Positions 8,694 to 17,944 of a DNA stretch of 64,000 nt are shown here, piece after piece. Position 1 is the stretch's first letter, and every line of letters begins with the position of its first letter. Both the position numbers and the translations under genes were made by a program. Under the pieces are notes generated by a model, which had not been told where the DNA came from, ran no database searches, and saw nothing but the letters and a program-made list of their open reading frames with translations. The stretch lies in assembly GCA_964347035.1 (NCBI GenBank), contig CAYFXE010000008.1:20226-84225 (forward strand). Direction: 5' to 3'. Source of the DNA: CAYFXE01 sp964347035. GTDB lineage: Bacteria > Acidobacteriota > Aminicenantia > Aminicenantales > Aminicenantaceae.

Positions 8694-9977
8694 TTATTTC
8701 ACATCCAAATCGAGCAGATAGATCTCAGGCGTCTCTTTTCCCTGAGGAGGGCCGACTAAGAGGATCCTGTTTCCATCGAAATTCATGATTCTGGGACTCC
8801 AGAAAGCCGGGATGCGCGGAAAATCCATAGGTATCACACCTGTGATATATCCTGGAGTTTTGTCATCAAAGGCCACCATTTCTCGACCGGTATCGAGGTC
8901 TAAAACCATGCCTGTATAAATATGCTTAAAAAGGACATAGCGGCCACTCCCTGACAAGTCAAAAAATTCGACTCTTGAGGACACACGAGATACAAGATAT
9001 TCCAGCCTTGACCCATCAGTACTCACCAGATATGTGCCGATCCCTTGTTTTTTTCTTCCGTTATAGAAAAAAACGACCTTTTTACCATCGTGGCTTATGT
9101 CTGCTAAACTGAACCAGCGGTCCTCGAAGTCGGTGATCCTCTTTATTTTTACACCCTGCCAATCGGATACATACAAATCGTAATCGGTGATATTTGGCGA
9201 AGATTGGGCTCCGAACACCACTCTTTCTCCATCTCCGCTCATGGCTAAGGCCCAGCCTCCTCCAGTAAGCGGACGACGTGGTGAGGATAGCCATCTCCAC
9301 TCGTTCTCGATAAAATCGGGGGCCAGGATCGTTTTTTGTTCTTTTGATGAGATATCAAGAAGAATGATTCCGCTCGCCTGTCCGTATCTTCTCGGACCCA
9401 AATATCCTTTCAGAGCACAAGCAAAGCGGTTTCCATCATGACTGGCTACAAAAGTGGAAACTCGCTCCCACTGAATACTCGAAAATTCAAGAGATTTTAT
9501 GTCCTTTCCTTTGAGAGCTTGGATAGGAAAATCAAAGATCCGAAAATTGGTCCCATTAGAATTGACCACTGCCAAATAGTGATCAAGAATATTCAAAGGA
9601 GCTCCAAGGCTCAAAGAAAAAGCGGCTACGCGTCCATCACCGCTGAGGAGGGGAGGTTTCGTGCCCAAGATGAGAGGTGTTTCCTCGAATGGAGAGGGTG
9701 CCTTTTTTCCTCCATCTCTGAATAATTCTTTTTCTTTTCCATCCTCGATATTCATTAACTTGATTGACTTTATCCTTTCTTCACCTTTCTTTATCTCCAA
9801 TACATAGAGCATCCATCGACCATCGTCGCTCAAGCATGGATACTGCGCTGTGTTATTTCCCGAGTAGGTGAGCCTCTTTATTTCACCCCGGACATTTATA
9901 TTCGCTATACTGGAGGATGATAAAGGCATCCAAAGGATGATAGCAGTCGCAAAAATTATCAAGAATTTCTTGAGCAT
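8694..9977 (-). CDS. Secreted TolB/WD40-like beta-propeller protein
   Basis: About 427 residues with a signal peptide (MLKKFLIIFATAIILW, cleavage near SSSIA). Repeated PD40-type blades follow, seen as recurrent S-x-DG-x-x-x-x-Y/F motifs such as LSDDGRWMLYV, SGDGERVVFG, SHDGKKVVFF and SGSGRYVLF. ATG 9977 is chosen because GGAGG sits ten bases upstream; a GTG start 27 bases further up lacks this. There are no catalytic residues of a peptidase and no haem motif. Its position between the molybdopterin-type gene and the hexahaem gene suggests a periplasmic scaffold of the redox complex. That role is inference. Confidence 0.75.
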   Translation of the reverse strand: MLKKFLIIFATAIILWMPLSSSSIANINVRGEIKRLTYSGNNTAQYPCLSDDGRWMLYVLEIKKGEERIKSIKLMNIEDGKEKELFRDGGKKAPSPFEETPLILGTKPPLLSGDGRVAAFSLSLGAPLNILDHYLAVVNSNGTNFRIFDFPIQALKGKDIKSLEFSSIQWERVSTFVASHDGNRFACALKGYLGPRRYGQASGIILLDISSKEQKTILAPDFIENEWRWLSSPRRPLTGGGWALAMSGDGERVVFGAQSSPNITDYDLYVSDWQGVKIKRITDFEDRWFSLADISHDGKKVVFFYNGRKKQGIGTYLVSTDGSRLEYLVSRVSSRVEFFDLSGSGRYVLFKHIYTGMVLDLDTGREMVAFDDKTPGYITGVIPMDFPRIPAFWSPRIMNFDGNRILLVGPPQGKETPEIYLLDLDVK

Positions 9978-10024
9978 GTTTCTTATGCCTCCATTTTTAT
10001 TCACGAATCAAGGATGTAAGAAAC

Positions 10025-12337
10025 TCATAGCTTTTCAATCCGAACGACCGTATCTTTTAAGGCATAACCTCTACCAGTAGGATCCGCCCGAGCCTCGATT
10101 AGCTCATTGGGATTTACTCCATTCCCTTCTTTTTCCCACCATATGAGATTTGTATCCTGGTCTTTACTCTTAAATCGTCGAGCTTTGGCGACATTTCCAA
10201 CTGCAGTATGACCTAGTCCATCAGCCAGGGCTACTGACTCTGGATGTATCCGATTCGTCGTGAGCACGCGGGTGATCAAGCTTCCCACAGAAGATGTCAC
10301 TCGAACCCTATCTTTGTTCTTAATTCCCAGCTTTTTGGCTGTCTCCATATTCATCCAAAGGCGGTTTTCATAGGATATCTCCCGAACCCATTTACTGTTG
10401 GCAGCCCCTTTGGCTCCCAGGCTGGATTTGTACGAGGTCAGAACAAACTCACCTTTTTTCTTCCTTTTATGCCTTTCTATAGATCGATATTCTGGCAGAG
10501 GAGATTGTTTATCTTGATTCATGCTATCGGAGTAGACCTTAACTTTTAGGGCTCTCTCTGAAAGGCCATTTCCAGCGTAAGACCGGCGGTTGTGTTGCCC
10601 CTCAATATCATCTATCCACAGGCCTCTTCTAGATAAAGCATCAAGATCTTTAAGGCCAGGGATTGAAGAGACGATCTCGGTCACATAATCCTTGGTATTT
10701 TTATAAGGAAACCAGCTCAATATGACTCCCCCTATTCTCCGGGCCAACTCCAAACAGACATTTCCTATTTCCTTGGATTCTCCCTTGGGTCGGAACGTTG
10801 GCTTAAGGAGCTTCCCCATATCAAAGGTTGGGGATCTTAAAGCCTTGGCTGTACTTATTAGGGAAACCACTGGTTGTCTGAGATTAAGGATGGGAATCAT
10901 ATCCAGGGATGGGGCACTGCTTAATCCCCATCCTTCCAGATAAGTTGCAGCCGGCAGAACGATATCAGCCAACATCCCCGTCTCAGTTAAATGCGTATCC
11001 ATGACCACAATAAAAGAGACCTTTTTTTCGTCTCTGAGTAACTTGGCTGTGGACTTACATTCAGGATCAGCATATGCAGGATTGGAGAGATATGCGAAGT
11101 AAGTATCAATTCGGTCTGGACCATCCAGCAGCTCCTTGATTCCTCTCGTAATATTATCTAAGTTTGACTCGTCATCCTGGGTATCGGTCGCATTTGGCTG
11201 GAAAATACTCGGAACGCGCGGAAAGAACAAGCCCCCTTTTTCTTCAAGATTTCCGACGAGCCAGTTCAAAAGAGCAATACACCTTACGTTCTGGCTCCCG
11301 TTCTCGTGGTCGTTGACCCCACCTCCAATGATAGCAACTGAAGGCCTCTGGGTGGCAAACTCGACTGCCAGCTGCTCGATGACTTCTGCCTTTACTCCGC
11401 TCTCTTTTTCAGCAGCATCGGAACCATACTGTGAAAGATGCTGTTTTATCTTCGATAGCGAGGAGTTGGTCTTCTGATCCAAAAATTCCTTGTCAGCCAG
11501 CCCTTTTTCCACAATGACTTTAGCCATGGCAAGGGCGACAATGCCATCTGTTCCTGCTCTAATCGGGAACCAGGCATCACTTTTGGCCGCCGTTTCAGAC
11601 AGCCGAACGTCAAATGTGTAAAGTTTCGTCCCCTGTTTGACTCGAGCATGGACAAGACGCCGGGCCATTCCTATGTAATGATCATGGTTGGCATAAGGAT
11701 TGGCACCAAAATTTAAAATGGTGCGACTCCATCCCACATCCTCCATAAGGAACGGGGAGCCTACCATAGAAATAAAGGCTTTTTCACGATTAAGGTTTTT
11801 CAAGGCCGACCTGTCGATGATGCGAGCCGATCCTAAAGCGGCAGTAAATCGGTTAAGTAATAAATCATCCTGGCCCTTGTCAACCACGAACTCGATTGTT
11901 CTGTTCGACCTCATCAAATCCTTGACACGGAGGCTTAAGGTAGAATAGGCCTCGTCCCATGTGATCATGGTCCATCGACCGCTCCCTCTTGGGCCTATTC
12001 TCTTCATAGGGTATAACAGCCTTTCAGGATCATTGACCAGATTTATCCCGGCAATACCTTTAGCACATATACTGCCTCGGTTGTTGGGATGATTCGGGTT
12101 TCCGAGGAGCTGGACAAGCTGCTCTCCATCTAAATAGGCAATAACACCACAGCCTGCAGGACACTGTTTACATGTCGTCGGGATGGCTCGGAGCGGTTTG
12201 AGCGAGGTTCTGGACACCCCAACAGTGTCATTGTTCCAGAGTCCTCTCTCTACGGCGCCAGTCTGGGCAGCTAACCCTGTCACACCGACGAATCCCATCT
12301 GGATGAATCTTCGTCGGGAGAACCTTAATTTTGACAT
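10025..12337 (-). CDS. Tat-exported molybdopterin oxidoreductase family protein (PsrA/QrcB-like), probable Mo-ligand loss
   Basis: A 770-residue member of the complex iron-sulfur molybdoenzyme superfamily. A twin-arginine signal (SRRRFIQMGF, residues 7-16) sends it folded to the periplasm. The N-terminal [4Fe-4S] motif is intact: C56-x2-C59-x3-C63-x27-C91. The region that normally carries the Mo-liganding Cys/Ser/Sec (about residues 170-182) reads DRSALKN, with no cysteine between residue 92 and about 350; only Ser177 could serve. QrcB of sulfate reducers is a related protein lacking the cofactor. The gene lies 14 bases after NrfD, as in Psr/Qrc complexes. Family firm; substrate and cofactor status open. 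Confidence 0.88.
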   Translation of the reverse strand: MSKLRFSRRRFIQMGFVGVTGLAAQTGAVERGLWNNDTVGVSRTSLKPLRAIPTTCKQCPAGCGVIAYLDGEQLVQLLGNPNHPNNRGSICAKGIAGINLVNDPERLLYPMKRIGPRGSGRWTMITWDEAYSTLSLRVKDLMRSNRTIEFVVDKGQDDLLLNRFTAALGSARIIDRSALKNLNREKAFISMVGSPFLMEDVGWSRTILNFGANPYANHDHYIGMARRLVHARVKQGTKLYTFDVRLSETAAKSDAWFPIRAGTDGIVALAMAKVIVEKGLADKEFLDQKTNSSLSKIKQHLSQYGSDAAEKESGVKAEVIEQLAVEFATQRPSVAIIGGGVNDHENGSQNVRCIALLNWLVGNLEEKGGLFFPRVPSIFQPNATDTQDDESNLDNITRGIKELLDGPDRIDTYFAYLSNPAYADPECKSTAKLLRDEKKVSFIVVMDTHLTETGMLADIVLPAATYLEGWGLSSAPSLDMIPILNLRQPVVSLISTAKALRSPTFDMGKLLKPTFRPKGESKEIGNVCLELARRIGGVILSWFPYKNTKDYVTEIVSSIPGLKDLDALSRRGLWIDDIEGQHNRRSYAGNGLSERALKVKVYSDSMNQDKQSPLPEYRSIERHKRKKKGEFVLTSYKSSLGAKGAANSKWVREISYENRLWMNMETAKKLGIKNKDRVRVTSSVGSLITRVLTTNRIHPESVALADGLGHTAVGNVAKARRFKSKDQDTNLIWWEKEGNGVNPNELIEARADPTGRGYALKDTVVRIEKL

Positions 12338-12351
12338 ACTAAAAAATCTCT

Positions 12352-13248
12352 CTATATCAAGGGAATAAATTCTCCGGCCGCAACAACGACATATCTCATG
12401 TAAAATATTCCGATGACCACCAGGATTGAGGCCACAATGACCGTAGTCGTCGTCCTAAGCCTCGGGACAACAAGGAGAATGAAGGGGACTATTTTCCCCA
12501 GCAAGTTCTCGATAATGAGGAACATCAGACTAAATTTGCCGCCGAGGATGAGGTGAGCTGCGGCCTGGGCATCTGAGTGGGAGATAGACAGAACTATCAG
12601 GTCACAGGCAACCAGGAAGAGGTCGAAGACGATCATCCAGGCCAATAATTTGCCAAGGCTATAAATCAACTCCCGTTTGATTTTCTTTTCTTTGGAAAAG
12701 AACCGATCCTTAACAATGCAGACAAGGATCATGAGAGCAATACCTGAAACCACAGCTGAAGCGAGAAAGAGAATAGGCATGAGAGCTGTATTCCAGAGCG
12801 CTCTTGCTTTGCCGAAAGCCAGGATGAACCCTGTATAACCATGAACCAATATGGCAAGGGGAATACCTATAAACCCAAAAATTCTGGCGGGTTTTATATT
12901 TTCCTTAAACATAAAATAGCCGTAAATAATACAATTTATCGGGTATAAGACCAGTAAAAATGAGCCCCATGTGATCGGGGATTCAAAATTGAGATAAACA
13001 AAAAGATGCCAGGAACGCTGGGGCATTCCGATATGGATAAGGAGGAAGAGGGGAGCCATGATGAGAAGCACGGTTGCCAGGACAACGCCTACCTTACCTA
13101 GCGGCTTATACTGGTTTAATCCAAAACCATAGGCAAGTGTGGACAAGATAAAAGATCCTGCACTCAAACCGGTCAGGTAGAAATATATAGCGATGTTCAA
13201 ACCGAACGATTCCTGGTGAACAATATTGTACAAAACTTGAGTATCCAC
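12352..13248 (-). CDS. NrfD/PsrC-type integral membrane quinone-interacting subunit
   Basis: A 298-residue polytopic protein with about eight hydrophobic helices, starting MDTQVLYNIVHQESFG. Its opening membrane segment YFYLTGLSAGSFILS matches the NrfD/PsrC/QrcD/DsrP family. These subunits bind menaquinone or menaquinol at the membrane and pair with a PsrB-type four-cluster ferredoxin. Here the PsrB-type gene is immediately upstream and a molybdopterin-type gene follows 14 bases downstream, the standard Psr/Qrc order. It contains no haem-binding motif, as is usual for the family. Confidence 0.9.
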   Translation of the reverse strand: MDTQVLYNIVHQESFGLNIAIYFYLTGLSAGSFILSTLAYGFGLNQYKPLGKVGVVLATVLLIMAPLFLLIHIGMPQRSWHLFVYLNFESPITWGSFLLVLYPINCIIYGYFMFKENIKPARIFGFIGIPLAILVHGYTGFILAFGKARALWNTALMPILFLASAVVSGIALMILVCIVKDRFFSKEKKIKRELIYSLGKLLAWMIVFDLFLVACDLIVLSISHSDAQAAAHLILGGKFSLMFLIIENLLGKIVPFILLVVPRLRTTTTVIVASILVVIGIFYMRYVVVAAGEFIPLI

Positions 13249-13354
13249 ATCTCACCTCTTCAGCCAAATTATCTTAACGAACAGCAAATCTTCTAAATCA
13301 AACTCAATCATAGAATCTCATAAAAAATGACCGTTCAAATCTTTATTCTCTCTC

Positions 13355-13948
13355 TTATTTTTTTTCAGTATGTTTGGCTTCAACTGCATCGATATCTAAG
13401 GCGATATAAAATGTGTGTGGATCGGTTCCGATTTCAGGTTTTATTACCTGCACAGCATTCTTGGCCACAGCCTTGGCTATCGTACTTTCAGGATCTTCCA
13501 AGTCACCGAATATGATGGCCTCTACGGGACAGGCTTCGACACATGCGGGCAGCAGACCAGCATCCACTCTATGGTGACACCAATAGCACTTTTCCGCTAT
13601 TTTTCGATCTGGATGGATATACCTGACTCCATAAGGACAGGCTGCCATACAGTATCGACAGCCGATGCATCTATGCGGATCTATGTAGACAATCCCATCT
13701 GGCCGCTTGATAGAAGCCCAGACCGGACAGACTGTAACACAGATAGGTTTTTCGCAGTTGTTGCAGACAATTGGGAGAAAGAATTCTTGTGAATCAGGAT
13801 AATGACCTTTCTCGATTTTTTTGACCCAGCTCCTCCAGACTCCGATGGGGACATTGTTTTCACTCTTACAGGCTACGGCACAGGCATTGCAGCCGATGCA
13901 CTTCCTTAAATCAATCAGCATGGCGTATCTCTTTTTGTTGTTTTTCAT
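13355..13948 (-). CDS. PsrB/DsrO-type ferredoxin subunit with four [4Fe-4S] clusters
   Basis: A 197-residue ferredoxin with four cysteine blocks (CIGCNACAVAC, CNNCEKPICVTVCP, CIGCRYCMAACP and CYWCHHRVDAGLLPACVEACP, the last split by a loop), giving the usual four cubanes of PsrB, NrfC, HmcB and DsrO. It transfers electrons between the NrfD membrane subunit and the molybdopterin-type or cytochrome subunits. No Tat signal of its own is visible, so it is either co-exported with the Tat-targeted partner or faces the cytoplasm. It starts 10 bases after the heptahaem cytochrome stop; the 106-base space before NrfD is the largest in the run. Confidence 0.92.
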   Translation of the reverse strand: MKNNKKRYAMLIDLRKCIGCNACAVACKSENNVPIGVWRSWVKKIEKGHYPDSQEFFLPIVCNNCEKPICVTVCPVWASIKRPDGIVYIDPHRCIGCRYCMAACPYGVRYIHPDRKIAEKCYWCHHRVDAGLLPACVEACPVEAIIFGDLEDPESTIAKAVAKNAVQVIKPEIGTDPHTFYIALDIDAVEAKHTEKK

Positions 13949-13958
13949 GATGACGACG

Positions 13959-14870
13959 TTACTGCGTTATCTTGTTGTCATCCTTATCTAGCTCATCCAG
14001 GTCTTTTTTTTCCTCCCCTGACGCCTCTTCATTTCTGATTTTAAGGTTTTCATACCAATTCTTAACCCCATTTGAGATGTCCTGCCGTGATCTATACCCT
14101 ACAAATATACACATCCCGACGATAAGGAAAACGATCAATCCACCACCTATATAGTTGGGCATATCCCATTTTTTTGAATTGAGGTGAGTCGGCCCCATCA
14201 CAGAGCCAGCTTTCAAACGGACGTTATGGCACCGAGAACAGAAATCCTTGTAGACTCGTTTAGCCCCATGAGCCGAATCAGTGTAATGACAGTTAAGGCA
14301 CATGTTCATATCAAATCTTTCACCGAGGTCTCCCTTGCGATGCCCGGATATTTTTCCCAACGAAGCCCCTTCCAGGATCCCCTCCACCATGACTTCGGCG
14401 TGACATGTTCCACAGGTCTCGGCTATGTTCTTTTCATGCACCGAAGAAAATAGATCGTCATGACGGAGAATGAAATGTTTCGTATGACAATGGTAACACT
14501 GAGGAAGTTCTTTATCCCTGGAGATAGGTTTACCATAGTCGAAATGAATGTTCTTCTGGTATTCTTCGGCCTCTTCAGGGTGACAGCGAGCACAATCCAC
14601 ATCGATGAAGCCCTCTCTGAAATGCATGAAGGGATTGGCATTTATATGGCAATCTACACATGTCATATTAATCTTAAGGTGAACGTCTTGAGACCATTCC
14701 TCGGGATTGACGAATAAGGAACGTCCCCTGCCGTCCCGCATGATCTGGAAGAGAGTGGGCTTGCCGTGACAGTCTAGACACTCTTGATCGGTATATGTTT
14801 GGGGAAAAACAAGATCAATACAGAGGATGAATATGATGAAAACGAGTGATATGCTTCTTCTAAAACACAT
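13959..14870 (-). CDS. Heptahaem c-type cytochrome with C-terminal membrane anchor
   Basis: About 303 residues: signal peptide (MCFRRSISLVFIIFI), seven CxxCH motifs (CLDCH, CVDCH, CARCH, CYHCH, CGTCH, CLNCH, CSRCH), then a membrane helix near the C-terminus (YIGGGLIVFLIVGMCIFVGY) and a charged tail rich in Glu, Asp and Lys. It is thus a periplasmic haem wire tethered to the inner membrane, comparable in role to HmcA or QrcA. ATG 14870 gives a regular signal peptide; an in-frame GTG at 14888 is the alternative and neither has a clear ribosome site. It is the first gene of the seven-gene redox module. Confidence 0.88.
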   Translation of the reverse strand: MCFRRSISLVFIIFILCIDLVFPQTYTDQECLDCHGKPTLFQIMRDGRGRSLFVNPEEWSQDVHLKINMTCVDCHINANPFMHFREGFIDVDCARCHPEEAEEYQKNIHFDYGKPISRDKELPQCYHCHTKHFILRHDDLFSSVHEKNIAETCGTCHAEVMVEGILEGASLGKISGHRKGDLGERFDMNMCLNCHYTDSAHGAKRVYKDFCSRCHNVRLKAGSVMGPTHLNSKKWDMPNYIGGGLIVFLIVGMCIFVGYRSRQDISNGVKNWYENLKIRNEEASGEEKKDLDELDKDDNKITQ

Positions 14871-15048
14871 GAAGAATAAATCTCTCACACTATCTTGATT
14901 ATGATCGTCCTCATGTTGACATATTAGGATAGCTAAGCGACATCAATCATTCAAGGGGGTTGTTCGAATCCATCAAGATTTGGAATTCATGCATCAGTGC
15001 AAACCTGAAATATCACACTTAGGAGAACAATTCAAGAATGATGTCCAG

Positions 15049-15071
15049 AAAAACCAGCCAAAATAAGCTGG
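15049..15071 (-). terminator. Rho-independent terminator of the TonB-like receptor gene
   Basis: On the minus strand a five-base-pair stem (CCAGC/GCTGG, plus-strand 15054-15058 and 15067-15071) with an eight-base loop is followed by five Ts, just after the receptor stop codon. Confidence 0.55.
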
Positions 15072-15087
15072 CGTGTCTTTTTCACTC

Positions 15088-17925
15088 TTAAAATTCATAG
15101 GAGAGGCCTAAGCGGAAGACCCGTGGAGATTGAATCTCGGTGGCAAACCGCAACGGGAAATCGGGCCCTGTCCATTCGTTCTCCTCTGTGGCTAATCCGC
15201 TGTTGAAGATGTTAAAACCATCCAGGATAATACTGAACCTTGACCTTCCTAAAACAAATATCTTTTCGAGCCTTAAATCTAAGGTGAGGTTGTATTCATA
15301 TCTGGCCACCCCACGAGAAAACGCCTGGATAAAAAACGGGCCTTGGTTAAGCCCTTGAACGATAATCTTGCGCGTGAAGGGCTGCCCGTCATAGTACTTA
15401 AGGATACCAGCAAGTCTTAAACCAAACGACGCTAAATAGTTAAACCCAATCCGGCCAGTGTAGGCTCTGTCGAAACGTACCCGGCCTTTGGTGTTGATAA
15501 GAGTGTTGGGGTTGTCATACAAAGTGCCAACCACACCATCGTCGTTCTCCCATTCGGTGTTACCCGGATTGGTTGTTCCTGGGGCCTCAGTCGCCGTCAA
15601 CGTTAGGAAAAATGTAAATTTCTCTCCGTATCTCTTGATGAGGGTGAGGTCAAGGCCATAATAATGACTTTTTCTGTCAGGATTCGTCAACAGAAAAAAA
15701 TCCTGTCCTAATGTTTCGGCACTTTGATTGTAGACGGTGATGGACAGATCGTCATGGTTACCGGGGATGCGGTCATCCCCGATGTCGTATATCTCGACAG
15801 GTTCATACGAAGAAAAGGGAACGCCTATGTTGAGTGTTTCCACGAGGCCTCTGTGCTCCCTCAAGAATCCGGCTACAGTCAGATACCAGTCCTGTCCGAA
15901 GACATGATGAAAAGAAACGGATAGTTCATCCACACGAGGCCTTTTTAAGTCCTTGTCTATCTCGGAAAATAAAGGCCCTTCTCGGCGGAGTAGCTGTCCT
16001 GCCTCCTCCTGTTGAAAATTCCCATCCATGTCCCGATCCTCCCAAGCGTAAACCCATCCACCCAAGGCGTTAGGGTTCCCGTAGGTCAGGTAGTTCAGGG
16101 GGAGAGAATAGTACAGACGAGCCAAGGATATCTTTAAAGCTGTAGCCTTAGATTTCGATAGGGGTAGTACAAGCCCAAACCTTGGAGATACATTAAACCA
16201 GTGAATGCTGTCACCGTTTTGACTGAAAGATTTAGGAAGGCCAGGCATCCAGCCATGGCTCGAAACGAGATGAATACCCAGGATCAAAGTTAGAAAACTG
16301 GGAAAGCTCATCGCGTCTTGAGCATAGACATTCAAATGGAATGATCTCTCTCGATGCTCGACTGGGGTGTTGAATTTCACAATCTCGAGGGGGATACCTT
16401 CGAAAAAGCGGAGATGAAGGTCTTCCTGGATATCTTTGGAAGAGGATGAAGAAGCATAATAGAGATCACATCCGTACTGTAACCTGTGGTTGGCTTGTCT
16501 TACAGTCGTTGTAAAAGAGTCGCCCTTGACTAGAAAATGGAGAGAATATCGTCTGTCCTTGTGGGAGAAGGGAGCCAAACCAGAGGGAATCTCTTCTAAA
16601 ATTTCGAGGCCATGTGGACCTGAGAATTCCTGATGAAAATCGGCGTTGATCAAGCCGTGATTAAATCCCAGTCCTACGTTGAGGACATGAGCCTTCCTAA
16701 TCCTGAAGTTCCATAATAGCTGCAGTACGTTGAAAACATCCTTGCGGTCATGGGTGGCAGAAAAAGGGATATTCCGCCCGGCACCGTATGAAGGCCGATC
16801 CAGGACCTGACCCATCCACAGGAAACGCAGGCTTCCCCTGGGAAAAATACTTCTGAGACTGAAAAAGCCAGAGATGAGAGAGGCTTTATCCTCCTCAGCA
16901 TAGTCGGCCACATCCCGTGACAGATGAAAACTGGAAATCGCAGCAGAAAAGAAAAGTTTGTCTGAAATGAGTGGGCCCGAAATAGCAAAATTTCCTTCGA
17001 TAAAATGATTAAAAGAATGGCTCTCGGTCATGCCTTCGGCTTCGAGTTCGGGAGTGATATTCGTACTCTGGAATTTTCTAGGAATAAAAAAAACAGAGGC
17101 TTCTCCGTGGTATTCGGCTGTTTCCTGGCGCACCGCCAGGTTGAGATGCCCACCTGGAGAGAGACCACCAGGGAAAAACCCTCCATTGGTCAATCTTGTG
17201 GATTGCAGGGCGAAAAAATCAGGAAAGACGAGTGGCATTCCGGTCCAGTAGGGATCTGTCACATCCAGTCCGTTGAGGCGGTAAAGGCTCTGTGTCCAGG
17301 AACAACCTCCCCGGGCGCTGAATAGAGCTGGTTCGCTGCTCCAGAGTCCTCCGACATCGATGCGGTTGGTGGTAGCAGAGAGATCCTGATTCTCAACTAG
17401 AGACCAAACATTATGTGCCGAAGGCAATTGTCGGATTTGTTTTTGACTGAGAATAGTTTGGTGGAGACAGGTCGTATAATCTATTTGGACAGGGGAGGGT
17501 GATATCTCTCCTTCTCTAGGCGAAAGGAGGACCTTGAGGTAATACGTTTGAGAAGGCTCGCAGACAAAATCCTTGGCGACATAGGTATTGACATCATCCC
17601 CTTCGAAGATAAGAGTATGCCGCCCGAAGGGGAGGCCCCAAACTCGAAAGATCCCATCAGCATCGCTGTAGATTGTTGTCTGAAAATGAACCGCTTTATT
17701 CTCGACTTGAATTTTTATCCCCTGGAGGGGCTTCTGATCAGCACCGATCACCTTCCCCCAGAGGTTAGCCTGCTCTTCACTCCGGGAGTAAACCCAGAAC
17801 AAAAAAACAGAGAGGATGAGGAGGAAGATGAGTGTGTTCTTTTTAGTTCTCAGGTAATTTCTCCTCTCAGTCGTAATATTTTTTCTATTTTTCCGTAGAC
17901 TGTCAAGCACCCCACGTAAGCACAC
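15088..17925 (-). CDS. TonB-dependent receptor-like outer-membrane protein with carboxypeptidase-regulatory domain
   Basis: About 945 residues. After an N-terminal hydrophobic segment (TLIFLLILSVFLFWVYS) comes a CarboxypepD_reg-like beta-sandwich (LWGKVIGADQKPLQGIKI...), then a plug-like region and a long beta-barrel ending in YEF, as in TonB-receptor/Oar-like proteins that import substrates across the outer membrane. The start is doubtful. GTG 17925 and GTG 17910 lack a ribosome site, while a CTG at 17853 follows AGAGGAGA at normal spacing and would begin right before the signal segment. A terminator lies downstream. Substrate unknown. Confidence 0.8.
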   Translation of the reverse strand: MCLRGVLDSLRKNRKNITTERRNYLRTKKNTLIFLLILSVFLFWVYSRSEEQANLWGKVIGADQKPLQGIKIQVENKAVHFQTTIYSDADGIFRVWGLPFGRHTLIFEGDDVNTYVAKDFVCEPSQTYYLKVLLSPREGEISPSPVQIDYTTCLHQTILSQKQIRQLPSAHNVWSLVENQDLSATTNRIDVGGLWSSEPALFSARGGCSWTQSLYRLNGLDVTDPYWTGMPLVFPDFFALQSTRLTNGGFFPGGLSPGGHLNLAVRQETAEYHGEASVFFIPRKFQSTNITPELEAEGMTESHSFNHFIEGNFAISGPLISDKLFFSAAISSFHLSRDVADYAEEDKASLISGFFSLRSIFPRGSLRFLWMGQVLDRPSYGAGRNIPFSATHDRKDVFNVLQLLWNFRIRKAHVLNVGLGFNHGLINADFHQEFSGPHGLEILEEIPSGLAPFSHKDRRYSLHFLVKGDSFTTTVRQANHRLQYGCDLYYASSSSSKDIQEDLHLRFFEGIPLEIVKFNTPVEHRERSFHLNVYAQDAMSFPSFLTLILGIHLVSSHGWMPGLPKSFSQNGDSIHWFNVSPRFGLVLPLSKSKATALKISLARLYYSLPLNYLTYGNPNALGGWVYAWEDRDMDGNFQQEEAGQLLRREGPLFSEIDKDLKRPRVDELSVSFHHVFGQDWYLTVAGFLREHRGLVETLNIGVPFSSYEPVEIYDIGDDRIPGNHDDLSITVYNQSAETLGQDFFLLTNPDRKSHYYGLDLTLIKRYGEKFTFFLTLTATEAPGTTNPGNTEWENDDGVVGTLYDNPNTLINTKGRVRFDRAYTGRIGFNYLASFGLRLAGILKYYDGQPFTRKIIVQGLNQGPFFIQAFSRGVARYEYNLTLDLRLEKIFVLGRSRFSIILDGFNIFNSGLATEENEWTGPDFPLRFATEIQSPRVFRLGLSYEF

Positions 17926-17944
17926 CCAAAACCGTAATTAATGC

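Noticed and set aside
14955..14980. TTCGAATCC resembling a tRNA T-loop
   Set aside because: The flanking bases do not form a T-stem, and no acceptor or anticodon arm is found nearby.
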